DNA from: JADJPG01 sp964491875
GTDB lineage: Bacteria; Verrucomicrobiota; Verrucomicrobiia; Limisphaerales; JADJPG01
Assembly: GCA_964491875.1 (NCBI GenBank)
Contig: CAZBIC010000022.1
Span: 61,514-125,513, forward strand
Reading direction: 5' to 3'
DNA length: 64,000 bases
In this document: in pieces, positions 1-7,967 of the stretch
How positions within the stretch are numbered: position 1 is the stretch's first letter
Layout of the letters: each line of letters opens with the position of its first letter
Notes under the pieces: model-generated
The model's input: the letters and a program-made list of their open reading frames with translations, nothing else
What the model was told of the DNA's origin: nothing
Databases searched by the model: none
Translations under genes and position numbers: made by a program

Positions 1-45
1 AGACAATTAGCGCCAACGGAACCCGGACGTAGGGAACGATGGATT

Positions 46-759
46 TCATGATTCAGGAGCGTTATCGATGAGAGGATGGACCGGCTGATTCACCTGAAGG
101 TGCGTGAGCCCGTAGAGCGTGAGGTAGCTGACAAAGAGCATCACACCAAACAGGACCGGAAGAATAAATCCACGCGGCTCAGACGGCATGGCAATCACCC
201 AGCGAAGTCCTTCGCTGATCAGGTCGAGCGGGCTGAAGAGAACATCCCAACTATTCCAACGCAGGAAACGTCCCGCGTAGATTCCGAATCCGCTGAGCAC
301 GGCCATGCCACCCACGAAGAGCCATCCTCGCGGCCAGCCGTAACGATGTGCGACCATCCGTTGCATGAGGAAGAGCGAGAGGAATCCGAGGACGAGGCCG
401 GTCAACGCGAAGAGCAGAATCAGCACGAGATCGGGCCAGTAGTAGCGCTGAGCCTTCGAGCCGAGATGAATGAGATCGGTGAGGATATAAGGCGCGTTCG
501 GGAAGAAGAAGAACCAGCCGGCCGCAGCCCCGAGAAAGGTCCAGCGGCGCGGACGACCATTCTGTTCCATCCAGCAGGCCGCCAGCGCGAACAGCAGCGG
601 CAGCCAGGCGAGGAAGAGATTCCAAACGAGATATAGCTGATGGTGATGGCCGAGCAGAATCATGCGCGCACCGAGCAGCGCGGAACTGGTGCAGGAGGCG
701 AACACGAGCATCGCCAGCGGGAGGAGGAGCGATTGGTTGACGTAGCGTTGGTGATTCAT
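46..759 (-). CDS. DUF1361 family integral membrane protein
   Basis: A 237-residue protein with about six to seven hydrophobic segments spread over its length. It carries the signature FFFPNAPYILTDLIHL near residues 83-98, which I recognise as the hallmark of the DUF1361 family of inner-membrane proteins; no molecular function is established for that family. It is the last gene of a minus-strand run (ispH, two Yip1-like membrane proteins, this gene) with a gap of only 31 bases to its upstream neighbour, so co-transcription is likely. The ATG start gives a first membrane segment directly (LLLPLAMLVFASC). Confidence 0.8.
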   Translation of the reverse strand: MNHQRYVNQSLLLPLAMLVFASCTSSALLGARMILLGHHHQLYLVWNLFLAWLPLLFALAACWMEQNGRPRRWTFLGAAAGWFFFFPNAPYILTDLIHLGSKAQRYYWPDLVLILLFALTGLVLGFLSLFLMQRMVAHRYGWPRGWLFVGGMAVLSGFGIYAGRFLRWNSWDVLFSPLDLISEGLRWVIAMPSEPRGFILPVLFGVMLFVSYLTLYGLTHLQVNQPVHPLIDNAPES

Positions 760-790
760 GGAGAGAGCGATTGTTGGAGCGATGTGATGA

Positions 791-1543
791 TCAGGCTTTG
801 TCGAGTTGCTCGAACCAGTGTTTGAGGAAGAACTTCTTTTCGACGGGCAGAATAGTATCCGCCTTGCCGACGATCGGCCGCAGCGCGGTGCTCATCTGCA
901 CCATCACGAGCAGGAAGATCGTCACCCACACGCGCAGGCCGGCGGGCTTTCCGCTGAGGTGAGCGAAGCCTTCCGAGAGGAAGCGAATTCCGAAGTAGGT
1001 GGCGATGCACCAAAAAGTGAGATGCAGCGCGCCCATCGCGGCGAGCGATTCGGTGGATTGCGAGAAGACCCACGCCACCGGCGCGAAGCCGATAAGGAGC
1101 ACGGTCATCAGGGCGAGGAGTCCGGCGATCATGCCAATGACTTCGATGAGTCGTGCCTGCGTGCCGCTGAGGCAGGAAAAGATGTAGAGACTGGGCAGAC
1201 AGATCACGGCGGAGACGACGAGCCCGGCGGCAATCTTCACCGGCGCCGCCCACAATTGCGTGCCCATGCTGAAGGTGCCGACGACGAAGCCGTAGATCAG
1301 GCTGCAGACGATCGCGATGAGGAAGAGCGCGACGATGACGTGTCCGGCGCCGGGCTGGCGCAGTTGATAAAGGACGCGGCGCGGGTGGCGCAGGATGGAT
1401 TCGATGGCGGCGATGGGGCCGTTGATTGTCTCTCGATCATTAGGGTCATCGCCGAGCGGTCGCGAACCGGACGATGAGTTCGGGCCTTGGCCAGGAGACA
1501 AAGTTGGCGGAACGGGCGGCGGCGTTTGATTGTAGTCATTCAT
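791..1543 (-). CDS. Yip1-like multi-spanning membrane protein
   Basis: The open frame extends further upstream, but the residues before MNDYNQTPPPVPP are arginine/serine-rich shadow sequence, so I start at the ATG at 1543 (250 residues). A proline-rich cytoplasmic N-terminus of about 55 residues is followed by about five hydrophobic helices. The order (short soluble head, AAIESILRHPRRVLYQLRQ, then helices) resembles bacterial Yip1/DUF1282-type proteins; this is a fold-level guess. It sits 22 bases downstream of another membrane gene and 31 bases upstream of the DUF1361 gene, in the same operon-like run. Function unknown. Confidence 0.6.
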   Translation of the reverse strand: MNDYNQTPPPVPPTLSPGQGPNSSSGSRPLGDDPNDRETINGPIAAIESILRHPRRVLYQLRQPGAGHVIVALFLIAIVCSLIYGFVVGTFSMGTQLWAAPVKIAAGLVVSAVICLPSLYIFSCLSGTQARLIEVIGMIAGLLALMTVLLIGFAPVAWVFSQSTESLAAMGALHLTFWCIATYFGIRFLSEGFAHLSGKPAGLRVWVTIFLLVMVQMSTALRPIVGKADTILPVEKKFFLKHWFEQLDKA

Positions 1544-1565
1544 AGGCTGGAGTCGTTGGGTTCGG

Positions 1566-2282
1566 TTAAGGAGAAAGCAGGTGCTTGAAGGCGCGGAAGA
1601 TGGCTTCGTAGAAACTTCCTTCGAACGGATTGGCGCGCAGGAACTGGACGGGTAATCCCGGCGAGCCGACGAACGGTCGCATGATCCAGGCGAGCTGGCT
1701 GCCGAGCAGAAGATTGCCCGCGAGCCACGCGAAGAGAACTTTCTGCGCGGCGCTCGCGCTGCCGGCCAGTTCGCGCAGGAGCTGAAGCAGGCGGACATTC
1801 GCGGCGATTCCGGCGAAGGCGATGATCACCGTTTCACTCAGCAGCACGAGACTGTGGGCGCCCGTGTTCGTGCTGGCGCCTGTCGCAAGCGCCGGCGTGT
1901 TCCAGATGAGAAAATAGAGCAGCGGACTGAACGCGCCGAGGATGACCGCCGCGATCGTGAAGCTCATCAGCACGGCGAGCAGCGACTGGCGGAGGCTCAA
2001 GTTGATGCCGAGCAAGGGCGCGAGCATAGCGTTCAGCAGACCGTTCCCGAGACTGGTCAGCAGAATGATGAGCGGCAATTTTAGCGCGGTGTAGAGCGCC
2101 TGCAACGGATCGCGCCACGAACCAACTGCCGCCCCGAACAGACCCGCGCCACCAAAGATGATCGCCACATACAACAACCATCGTCGTGAATCAGAACTCT
2201 CGATGGCGGCGCGTCCCTCCGAAACGCTTCCTCGCAGAAGCCCCGGCACTTCGGCACTAAACGACAGTCCTGTGGCGCGCAT
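1566..2282 (-). CDS. Multi-spanning membrane protein, function unknown
   Basis: About 238 residues with around six predicted membrane helices after a soluble N-terminal stretch of about 35 residues. Its arrangement resembles the neighbouring Yip1-like protein, and the two may be distantly related. I chose the ATG at 2282; an in-frame GTG at 2315 would add 11 residues and leave only 9 bases to the ispH stop, so the start is uncertain. It lies between ispH and the Yip1-like gene on the same strand with short gaps, suggesting one transcript. No catalytic motif is visible. Confidence 0.55.
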   Translation of the reverse strand: MRATGLSFSAEVPGLLRGSVSEGRAAIESSDSRRWLLYVAIIFGGAGLFGAAVGSWRDPLQALYTALKLPLIILLTSLGNGLLNAMLAPLLGINLSLRQSLLAVLMSFTIAAVILGAFSPLLYFLIWNTPALATGASTNTGAHSLVLLSETVIIAFAGIAANVRLLQLLRELAGSASAAQKVLFAWLAGNLLLGSQLAWIMRPFVGSPGLPVQFLRANPFEGSFYEAIFRAFKHLLSP

Positions 2283-2324
2283 GGTTGTGGAGTGATGATT
2301 GGAGCCTATGTCCACCTGTTTAGT

Positions 2325-3215
2325 TCAAACGCCGGTGGAATGGCTCAACTGACCGACCTTCTCGGCGATTCTGTTCTGAAAGTCAGCGAACTCGCCGAGC
2401 CACCGTTCCACGCCTTCGATCGTTTCATCCGGAGTGGAAGTGCCGGCGGTAATCCCGACCGCGTCATCTTCGGTGAACCAAATGGAAAGCAGTTCCGCGG
2501 CGGACTGGACGTGATGCACGCGCTGGCAATGGCGTGAACAGGTGGACACCAGTTCGCGTGTGTTGTTGCTGTGCGCGCCGCCAATCACGATGACGACGCT
2601 GCACTGCTGGGCGAGCTCGACCGCAGCGTTCTGGCGTTGCTTCGTCGGCTGGCAAACCGTGTCCACGAAGCGGACCTCAGCCTTAGGAAAGCGTTCACGA
2701 ATCAGCCCGACCAATCGCCGGACTTTCTCAATCGGCTGGGTGGTTTGCGCCGCAACACCGAAGCGCGGCTTTTCGGCGAGTCGTGAGACATCGTCGTCTT
2801 CCAGCACCACATCGAACTGGATCAAATCCTCTGTAAGCCCGCGCACCTCGACGTGATCCCGCTTCCCAATGATCACGGGGTGAAATCCATCGGACACCAA
2901 TTGCGCCACCGCACGGTGCGCGACATGCACCAGCGGGCAGGTGGCTTCGATGACGTTCAGGCCCCGCTCCCGCAAGCCATCCATCGTCCGCTCGGAGGCG
3001 CCATGGGCAGTAATCATCACGTCGGATGTCTTTACGCTGGCGACCTGGTGCTCGAATTTTACTCCTTGCTGGCGAAGGCTTCTGAGGACGGTTTCGTTGT
3101 GCACCAGGTCGCCAAGGACCGTCACCGGCTGCTGTTTCGACCGGCTGAGAGCCAGAGCGATGGCGTCGCGGACGCCGAAACACATGCCAAGGTGGGTTGC
3201 GCGGAGAATCTTCAT
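2325..3215 (-). CDS. ispH: 4-hydroxy-3-methylbut-2-enyl diphosphate reductase (IspH/LytB)
   Basis: This enzyme makes the last step of the MEP isoprenoid pathway, reducing HMBPP to IPP and DMAPP in the cytoplasm with a [4Fe-4S] cluster. The three cluster cysteines are visible as Cys12 (GMCFGVRDA), Cys93 (EATCPLVH) and Cys188 (VDTVCQPTKQRQ). Substrate-binding His40 (LVHNETV), the HVEV motif with His121/Glu123, and the C-terminal GITAGTSTPDETIEG are all present. At 296 residues it has normal length. It is the first gene of a minus-strand run of membrane proteins. The protein looks intact. Confidence 0.95.
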   Translation of the reverse strand: MKILRATHLGMCFGVRDAIALALSRSKQQPVTVLGDLVHNETVLRSLRQQGVKFEHQVASVKTSDVMITAHGASERTMDGLRERGLNVIEATCPLVHVAHRAVAQLVSDGFHPVIIGKRDHVEVRGLTEDLIQFDVVLEDDDVSRLAEKPRFGVAAQTTQPIEKVRRLVGLIRERFPKAEVRFVDTVCQPTKQRQNAAVELAQQCSVVIVIGGAHSNNTRELVSTCSRHCQRVHHVQSAAELLSIWFTEDDAVGITAGTSTPDETIEGVERWLGEFADFQNRIAEKVGQLSHSTGV

Positions 3216-3275
3216 AACATCGGAAGAGGGTTGAGGGTTTAGAGGTGTTGCCGGCCGATCTTCAAATTTCGACGG

Positions 3276-3770
3276 TCATTTTTGATGAGGGAACAAGTTG
3301 CTCTTTGTCGTATCGATGACTTTCTGCACCTCCATTTGCAGGACCATCATCACGGCGGCCACAACGCTCCAAGCAAACGTACCGACTAGTCCAATCATCA
3401 CGGGACCCGCGCTGTCATCTCCTGTTCCTGCCGAGAGAAACATGACCCACGCGATTCCTACCAGCATCAGGAGACCGATCGCGATGGCAGCGTGTTTGAT
3501 ATGCCGGAGAGCTCTGACGGATAGGTCCGCGATCGCTTTATTCCTGTCGACGTAGCCCAGCAACTTGAATCCTTGAAGCAGCGCGAAAAGGAATAGTGAG
3601 GCCTGGACATACGCACCGACCAAGAACAGGTAGATCTGCCATGCGGTGTCGGGTGTCTTGGCTGCTTCCTTGGCGATCATTCGGGGCAGCGGAAAAACGC
3701 ACACCACCAGCGCGGCGACGGCGATCAGAATGATGACCAGCCTCAAGAAGATGGTTACGCCTCGATTCAT
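3276..3770 (-). CDS. DUF2975-like membrane protein
   Basis: Starting at ATG 3770 (MNRGVTIFLRLVIILI) the product is 164 residues with four hydrophobic helices, around residues 7-28, 45-65, 92-112 and 125-150. The pattern, including the ADLSVRALRHIKHAAI stretch between helices 2 and 3, fits DUF2975, a family of four-helix membrane proteins usually encoded next to a small HTH regulator. Here a winged-helix regulator gene lies just upstream and a 17-bp palindrome sits 25 bases before the start; the same palindrome occurs before the regulator operon, so it is probably under that regulator. The upstream extension of the frame lies across the operator and is unlikely to be translated. Confidence 0.7.
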   Translation of the reverse strand: MNRGVTIFLRLVIILIAVAALVVCVFPLPRMIAKEAAKTPDTAWQIYLFLVGAYVQASLFLFALLQGFKLLGYVDRNKAIADLSVRALRHIKHAAIAIGLLMLVGIAWVMFLSAGTGDDSAGPVMIGLVGTFAWSVVAAVMMVLQMEVQKVIDTTKSNLFPHQK

Positions 3771-3795
3771 AAGCTTTTGTTTACGCTGCGTATTC

Positions 3796-3812
3796 ACTTT
3801 GCATTGCAAAGT
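3796..3812. promoter_or_regulatory. 17-bp palindromic operator, copy 1
   Basis: ACTTTGCA-T-TGCAAAGT is a perfect 8+1+8 palindrome in the 84-base gap between the winged-helix regulator and the DUF2975-like gene, 25 bases before the latter's ATG. An almost identical copy lies at 4788-4804. The pairing of a palindrome this size with a nearby dimeric winged-helix regulator makes an operator the natural reading. Confidence 0.7.
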
Positions 3813-3854
3813 TAATGACCAAATCGGTTCTGGAGTGTTCAAACTTGAGAAGAA

Positions 3855-4163
3855 TTATTTCGGCCGGGAGAGCTGGACGATTTGTTCGAGCAGATTGATG
3901 TAATTGGTGAAGGCGGTCCTACCGTCAGCGGTCAGCGAGTAACTGGTTACCTGGCGTCCACCCTGAAATGCCTTGGTCACAGCAATATAGCCTGCTTCAT
4001 GCAAGGTCCGCGCGTGGGCAGTAATGTTCCCGTCGGTCATCCCGAGGGTGTCTCGAAGTTCGGTGAACGAGAGCTGTGGCGAGGCGGCCAGCAGGGACAT
4101 GATCGCCATGCGACCCTTCTCATGGATCACCCGATCCAGTTGAAGAAACGGTTCTGGATTCAA
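3855..4163 (-). CDS. Small winged-helix transcriptional regulator (HTH_34/ArsR-MarR-like)
   Basis: The product is about 102 residues and consists of one winged-helix domain: an HEKGRMAIMSLL helix, the recognition region FTELRDTLGMTDGNITAHAR, then a wing with GGRQVTSYSLTADGRTAF and a C-terminal dimerisation helix. This matches the PF13601-type family. No ATG fits; a TTG at 4163 is preceded by a good Shine-Dalgarno (GAGGGA, spacing 7), and that TTG overlaps the TGA stop of the upstream membrane gene (TTGA), indicating translational coupling. No effector-binding domain is visible. It probably represses its own operon and the next gene through the shared palindrome. Confidence 0.8.
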   Translation of the reverse strand: MNPEPFLQLDRVIHEKGRMAIMSLLAASPQLSFTELRDTLGMTDGNITAHARTLHEAGYIAVTKAFQGGRQVTSYSLTADGRTAFTNYINLLEQIVQLSRPK

Positions 4164-4780
4164 GCGGCGTTCCCTCGCTTCTCTGTAAAGTAAAGATAGA
4201 TACCGCACGCCAGATGCAGCACCCCGAAAAATCCTCCCATCAGGTAATGTGCGGCCTGAACCGTGCGGAGCGATGTCGTTTGCCCAGACGCGAAGAGGAG
4301 ACCGCAACCGCCCAGAATGAAGATCCAGCCGAAGAGCCGCATCCGGTTCTGCATGAAAAATCCCGCCGCATGAATGGCGCAGCCGTAGACAATGATCCAT
4401 CCCAGGGCGAGCCACGAGACCGTATCAATCGGATCACTGGCAACATGGTAAGCACCCGCGGCAAAGCCGACGAAGAAGGCTGGCAGCAGGGCTTCGGTCA
4501 CTCGCTTGGTTGGAACGGACCAGAACGGTTCCGAGTCCTTCAACGCCTGTCGCCGGACGAAGATGAAGGCGGAGGCGATGGCGATCAAACTGACCGTCAG
4601 CCAGTACAGCGCAAAGCCCCGGGCCGTTGAGATCACGATGAATGGTGCCCCAAGCGCCGCCGCGAGGCCGACCGTTCCACTGACCATCATGACCGGAGCC
4701 AGCGCCCGCCGGTAGAGAGCGGAACGCTCCATGAGCGTGCGGATGGTTTGCAGGTGAACGGAAGCCTGATTCGTTTCCAT
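4160..4780 (-). CDS. Six-helix membrane protein coupled to winged-helix regulator
   Basis: From ATG 4780 (METNQASVHLQTIRTLMERS) the product is 206 residues: a short amphipathic N-terminal helix followed by six membrane helices (two pairs, then GWIIVYGCAIHAAGFFM, FGWIFILGGCGLLFASG and GGFFGVLHLACGIYLYF). I do not know a function; similar proteins are often paired with a small HTH_34 regulator. Its stop codon overlaps the regulator's TTG start. The second operator copy ends 7 bases before the ATG, covering the ribosome-binding region, so repressor binding there would block initiation. Confidence 0.65.
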   Translation of the reverse strand: METNQASVHLQTIRTLMERSALYRRALAPVMMVSGTVGLAAALGAPFIVISTARGFALYWLTVSLIAIASAFIFVRRQALKDSEPFWSVPTKRVTEALLPAFFVGFAAGAYHVASDPIDTVSWLALGWIIVYGCAIHAAGFFMQNRMRLFGWIFILGGCGLLFASGQTTSLRTVQAAHYLMGGFFGVLHLACGIYLYFTEKRGNAA

Positions 4781-4787
4781 GACGCTT

Positions 4788-4804
4788 ACTCTGCAATGCA
4801 AAGT
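4788..4804. promoter_or_regulatory. 17-bp palindromic operator, copy 2
   Basis: ACTCTGCA-A-TGCAAAGT matches copy 1 at 3796-3812 except for one arm base and the central base. It lies immediately before the membrane protein/regulator operon, 7 bases from the ATG at 4780. Two copies at the two promoters of a three-gene cluster containing a regulator support an autoregulatory operator. Confidence 0.65.
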
Positions 4805-4946
4805 TGAAGGAATCAAGGTGTTTTGAACGTACGGCCGATTCGCCAGCAGGAACACGACAACCCACCCGCTCCGCGACAACAAACAAAGTCTGCTTTTCCT
4901 GCGCAACCTTGTGAGGTTCCCGGGGTTTAGTAGACTCAGAATCGCG

Positions 4947-5552
4947 ATGACCACCGTCTCGGATCCAGATGCCGCCCTGATGCTGCGTGTGAAGCAGGGC
5001 GATAACTCTGCTTTTGAGGAACTGGTCGAGAAGTACAAACAGCCGGTCATAAACCTCGTCTACCGCACCCTGCCCGATGCGACGGAAGCCGAGGATCTGG
5101 CGCAGCATGTTTTTCTGCAGGTCTACAAGTCCGCGCATCGCTACGAAGTCTCCGCGAAGTTCACGACGTGGCTTTTTACCATTGCGCGGAATCTTTGCCT
5201 GAATGAGATCCGGCGGCGCTCGCGGCATCCGGCAGATTCGCTCGACGAAACTTACGCCGACAACGACGAGCAGCCCATCCGGCAGGTCGAAGATGCGAAG
5301 ACCTTCTCGCCGCCCGACACCATGCTGCAGGGCGAGCTTGAGAATAAAATCGAAGAGGCGTTGGCGGAACTGCCCGAGAAGCAGCGCACCGCCATCTTGA
5401 TGTGTCGTGGAGACGAATTGTCCTACGAAGACATGGCGAAGATTCTTGAATGCTCCGTGTCGGCGACGAAATCGCTGATTCATCGCGGACGCGAAACGCT
5501 CAAACAGAAGCTGAAACCTTATCTAAGAACCGGTGCCTGGAAGGAAAAGTGA
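4947..5552 (+). CDS. ECF RNA polymerase sigma factor (RpoE-like)
   Basis: A 201-residue sigma-70 family factor. Region 2 is seen at about residues 24-95 (FEELVEKYKQPVINLVYRTL, DLAQHVFLQVYKSAHRYE, FTTWLFTIARNLCLNEIRRR) and region 4 at about 140-190 (LPEKQRTAILMCRGDELSYE, then MAKILECSVSATKSLIHRGR), joined by an acidic linker, as in ECF factors. I start at ATG 4947 because upstream codons lack similarity. Downstream lie a likely anti-sigma factor (45-base gap) and a DUF3106 protein. A small inverted repeat AACCT-TGTG-AGGTT at 4905-4918 lies upstream and may be part of an autoregulated promoter. Confidence 0.92.
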   Translation: MTTVSDPDAALMLRVKQGDNSAFEELVEKYKQPVINLVYRTLPDATEAEDLAQHVFLQVYKSAHRYEVSAKFTTWLFTIARNLCLNEIRRRSRHPADSLDETYADNDEQPIRQVEDAKTFSPPDTMLQGELENKIEEALAELPEKQRTAILMCRGDELSYEDMAKILECSVSATKSLIHRGRETLKQKLKPYLRTGAWKEK

Positions 5553-5597
5553 CGGAGCAACTTTCGTCTGGGTCCGGGTTTAGAAAGTGAGAACAAC

Positions 5598-6098
5598 ATG
5601 AACGAGTCCGAATATCAGTCACTCATCGAAGCCAGCTGGCGCAGGCCGCTGACGATCGACGAGCAGGCCCGTCTGGATTCCTGGCTGGCGACCCGACCGG
5701 GAGCGCAGGCAGACGCCGAAGCCGAACTGGCGTTGAGCCAGTTGCTGGGGCAGTTACCCAACGCTCCCGTCGCCTCAAATTTCACCGCGCAGGTGATGCA
5801 CGCCGTGGCTCGCGAGCAGGTGGCGATGAATCGTCAGCCAACCTTCATGGAAACCGTGAAGCGCTGGTTGCGCGTGCCGGCTCCGAAACTCGCCTGGGCG
5901 CTTGGCCTGGTCGCGCTGGGATGGTTCGGCATTTACCAGCATCAAGCCAATGTGCGCGAGGACATGGCCAAGGGGCTCACCGTGATGGCGAACGTCGCGT
6001 CGCTTTCGGACCCGTCCGCGCTGGAAGATTTCGAAGCCATCAGTCGCTTGAACACTAGCGACGACGACGAGCTCTTCGCAGTTCTCACCGCCAAGTGA
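5598..6098 (+). CDS. Probable membrane-bound anti-sigma factor
   Basis: A 166-residue protein with a soluble N-terminal domain (about residues 1-90), one membrane helix (APKLAWALGLVALGWFGIY, about 94-112) and a short acidic C-terminal part. The N-terminus (SWRRPLTIDEQARLDSWLAT) resembles the helical sigma-binding region of anti-sigma factors, and a single-pass protein right after an ECF sigma gene usually has that role. There is no HxxxCxxC zinc motif, so it is not a ZAS-type anti-sigma factor. Assignment rests mainly on position and topology. Confidence 0.65.
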   Translation: MNESEYQSLIEASWRRPLTIDEQARLDSWLATRPGAQADAEAELALSQLLGQLPNAPVASNFTAQVMHAVAREQVAMNRQPTFMETVKRWLRVPAPKLAWALGLVALGWFGIYQHQANVREDMAKGLTVMANVASLSDPSALEDFEAISRLNTSDDDELFAVLTAK

Positions 6099-6108
6099 TC
6101 CGCTGCGT

Positions 6109-7110
6109 ATGAGCCTCACTCCAAAACAATCGCCGGTGCTGTGGAGCATGGTCATCCTGACGGTCACGATCCGGGTCGCGACCGCGCAGACCACTGCTCC
6201 GGCACCGGCGGCGGGTGCGATGCGAATCCCGTCCCTGCCACAATCGGCCGCATCGACGGGCATTGCCTACTTCCGCGAACTGCTGTCCGCCAAGCCGGAG
6301 GATCGCGAAAAGCTTCTGAGCGGCAAAGCGCCGGAGGTTCGGAACTTCCTGGAGAAAAACATCCGCCGCTACGAAGCGCTCGCCCCGGAGGAACGCGAAC
6401 TTCGTCTGCGGACCATGGAACTTCGCTACCACGTCACCGCGCTCGTCCGCACGCCGGCAACAAACCGAGTGCAACGCCTCGCTTCCGTGCCGGAGAATTT
6501 GCGTCCGCTCGTCGAAGATCGTTTGAAGTATTGGGACACGCTCTCACCCGAGCTTCAGAAGATCGCGCTGCAAAATGAAGTGGCGGATCGGATCGTTGTT
6601 CCTCCACCGGGATCCGGCGCCAACCTGCCGCCCAGCCCATTCAACCGTCCGGTCTCCAATCAAATCGTCCAGATCGAACGTCAACTCGTCCGCTGGCAAA
6701 GCCTGCCCGAAGGCCGGCGCGAACAGATTCAGCGTAACTTCACGACGTTGTTTGAATTCAGCGACGAAGAGAAGGCGAAGGCTCAGCTGCAGTCACTGCC
6801 CCTCAGCGCTGAAGAACGCGGGCTCATGGAGAAAACCATCGCAGACTTCAAGAAGCTCCCGGTCGCGGCGCGAGAGCTCTGCATTCGCAACTTTCCAAAA
6901 TTCGCCGAACTCTCGCCCGAGGAGCGACGACAGTTCCTCTACAACGCGCAGGAATGGCAGAAGATGTCCTCGGCCGATCGCGAGACTTGGCGCAAGCTCG
7001 TCAGCAAGGTTCCCCGCCTGCCGCCGCTGCCGCCCGGCCTTGGTCGTCCGCCCCTGCCCAAGCTCGCCACCAAATCTCCCGTTGTCACCGTGCAGGATAC
7101 CAACCGGTAG
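6109..7110 (+). CDS. Exported DUF3106 repeat protein
   Basis: A 333-residue protein with an N-terminal hydrophobic export segment (about residues 9-27, ending at TAQTT) and then repeated helical units such as LAPEERELRLRTMELRYH, LPEGRREQIQRNFTTLFEFS and LSPEERRQFLYNAQEWQKMS. These P-E-E-R-x-x-F repeats are typical of DUF3106. The C-terminus is proline-rich (RLPPLPPGLGRPPLPKL). Encoded 10 bases after the anti-sigma-like gene, it is probably an extracytoplasmic component of the same ECF sigma system, for example a sensor or target; its real function is unknown. Confidence 0.75.
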   Translation: MSLTPKQSPVLWSMVILTVTIRVATAQTTAPAPAAGAMRIPSLPQSAASTGIAYFRELLSAKPEDREKLLSGKAPEVRNFLEKNIRRYEALAPEERELRLRTMELRYHVTALVRTPATNRVQRLASVPENLRPLVEDRLKYWDTLSPELQKIALQNEVADRIVVPPPGSGANLPPSPFNRPVSNQIVQIERQLVRWQSLPEGRREQIQRNFTTLFEFSDEEKAKAQLQSLPLSAEERGLMEKTIADFKKLPVAARELCIRNFPKFAELSPEERRQFLYNAQEWQKMSSADRETWRKLVSKVPRLPPLPPGLGRPPLPKLATKSPVVTVQDTNR

Positions 7111-7171
7111 AATTCTGCCGCCGAGCTCGCACTTGTCACCTCGCACCCCCGCGCCTACGCTGCGCTGACGC

Positions 7172-7963
7172 GTGCAAAAAATCGCCTTTCAGATCGGTTC
7201 CTTCACCATCCATTGGTATGGCGTACTTCTCGCCGTCGGCATGCTCGTGGGACTGTGGACTGCCAGCCGCCGCGCGATGCGAGACCGGATTGCGCCGGAG
7301 AAAATCTTCGATGCCGGGGCGTGGCTGATCATTGGCGCCATCATCGGCGCACGGACGCTCTACGTCGTTTCCTACTGGGATCGTCTCTTCAAGGATCCGC
7401 TCTATCCGAGCGCTCCATGGACCGAGATTTTCATGATCCAACGCGGCGGGCTGGTCTTCTACGGCGGCCTCATCGGCGGCACGCTGGCCGGACTGCTCTT
7501 CGTCTGGCGCAATAAACTGCCGCTCTGGAAATTCGCGGACGCCCTCGCGCCCAGTATCGCCCTCGGTTACGTGCCCGGCCGGCTGGGCTGTCTGATGAAC
7601 GGTTGCTGTTACGGACGCGAGACCGGACTCCCGTGGGCGATTCACTTTCCCGCAGACCACGAGACGCACGGATTCGGCGTTCACCCTACACAAGTATACG
7701 ATTCCCTTCTCAGCCTCGCGCTCTACCTCGGACTCGCCTGGCTGCATCGGCGACGCAAGTTCGATGGTCAGGTGTTCGCCGCGTACTTCCTCTTTTACGC
7801 GATGACACGCTCGGTCGTCGAAGCCTTTCGCGGTGACTATCCGCCGCAACAATACCTCGGCGGGGTAGTCACTCCGGCCCACCTCGTGAGCATCCTCATC
7901 TTCGGCATTGGCGCGGCGCTTTACTGGAAGCTCAGCACGCGCAAAGTTCTCACCGCTGCCTAG
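7172..7963 (+). CDS. lgt: Prolipoprotein diacylglyceryl transferase
   Basis: Lgt transfers diacylglycerol from phosphatidylglycerol to the lipobox cysteine of prolipoproteins at the inner membrane. The 263-residue product starts at GTG 7172 with the usual N-terminus (QIGSFTIHWYGVLLAVGML). Family signatures are present: RGGLVFYGGLIGG at about residues 90-102, GRLGCLMNGCCYGRETGLPW at about 138-157, and HPTQVYDS at about 171-178. About seven membrane helices are expected. Four bases separate its stop from miaA. Confidence 0.95.
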   Translation: MQKIAFQIGSFTIHWYGVLLAVGMLVGLWTASRRAMRDRIAPEKIFDAGAWLIIGAIIGARTLYVVSYWDRLFKDPLYPSAPWTEIFMIQRGGLVFYGGLIGGTLAGLLFVWRNKLPLWKFADALAPSIALGYVPGRLGCLMNGCCYGRETGLPWAIHFPADHETHGFGVHPTQVYDSLLSLALYLGLAWLHRRRKFDGQVFAAYFLFYAMTRSVVEAFRGDYPPQQYLGGVVTPAHLVSILIFGIGAALYWKLSTRKVLTAA

Positions 7964-7967
7964 ACTG

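Noticed and set aside
1544..1798. N-terminal extension of the Yip1-like protein
   Set aside because: It overlaps another membrane gene on the same strand in a different frame and is Ser/Arg/Cys-rich; the ATG at 1543 gives a natural start.
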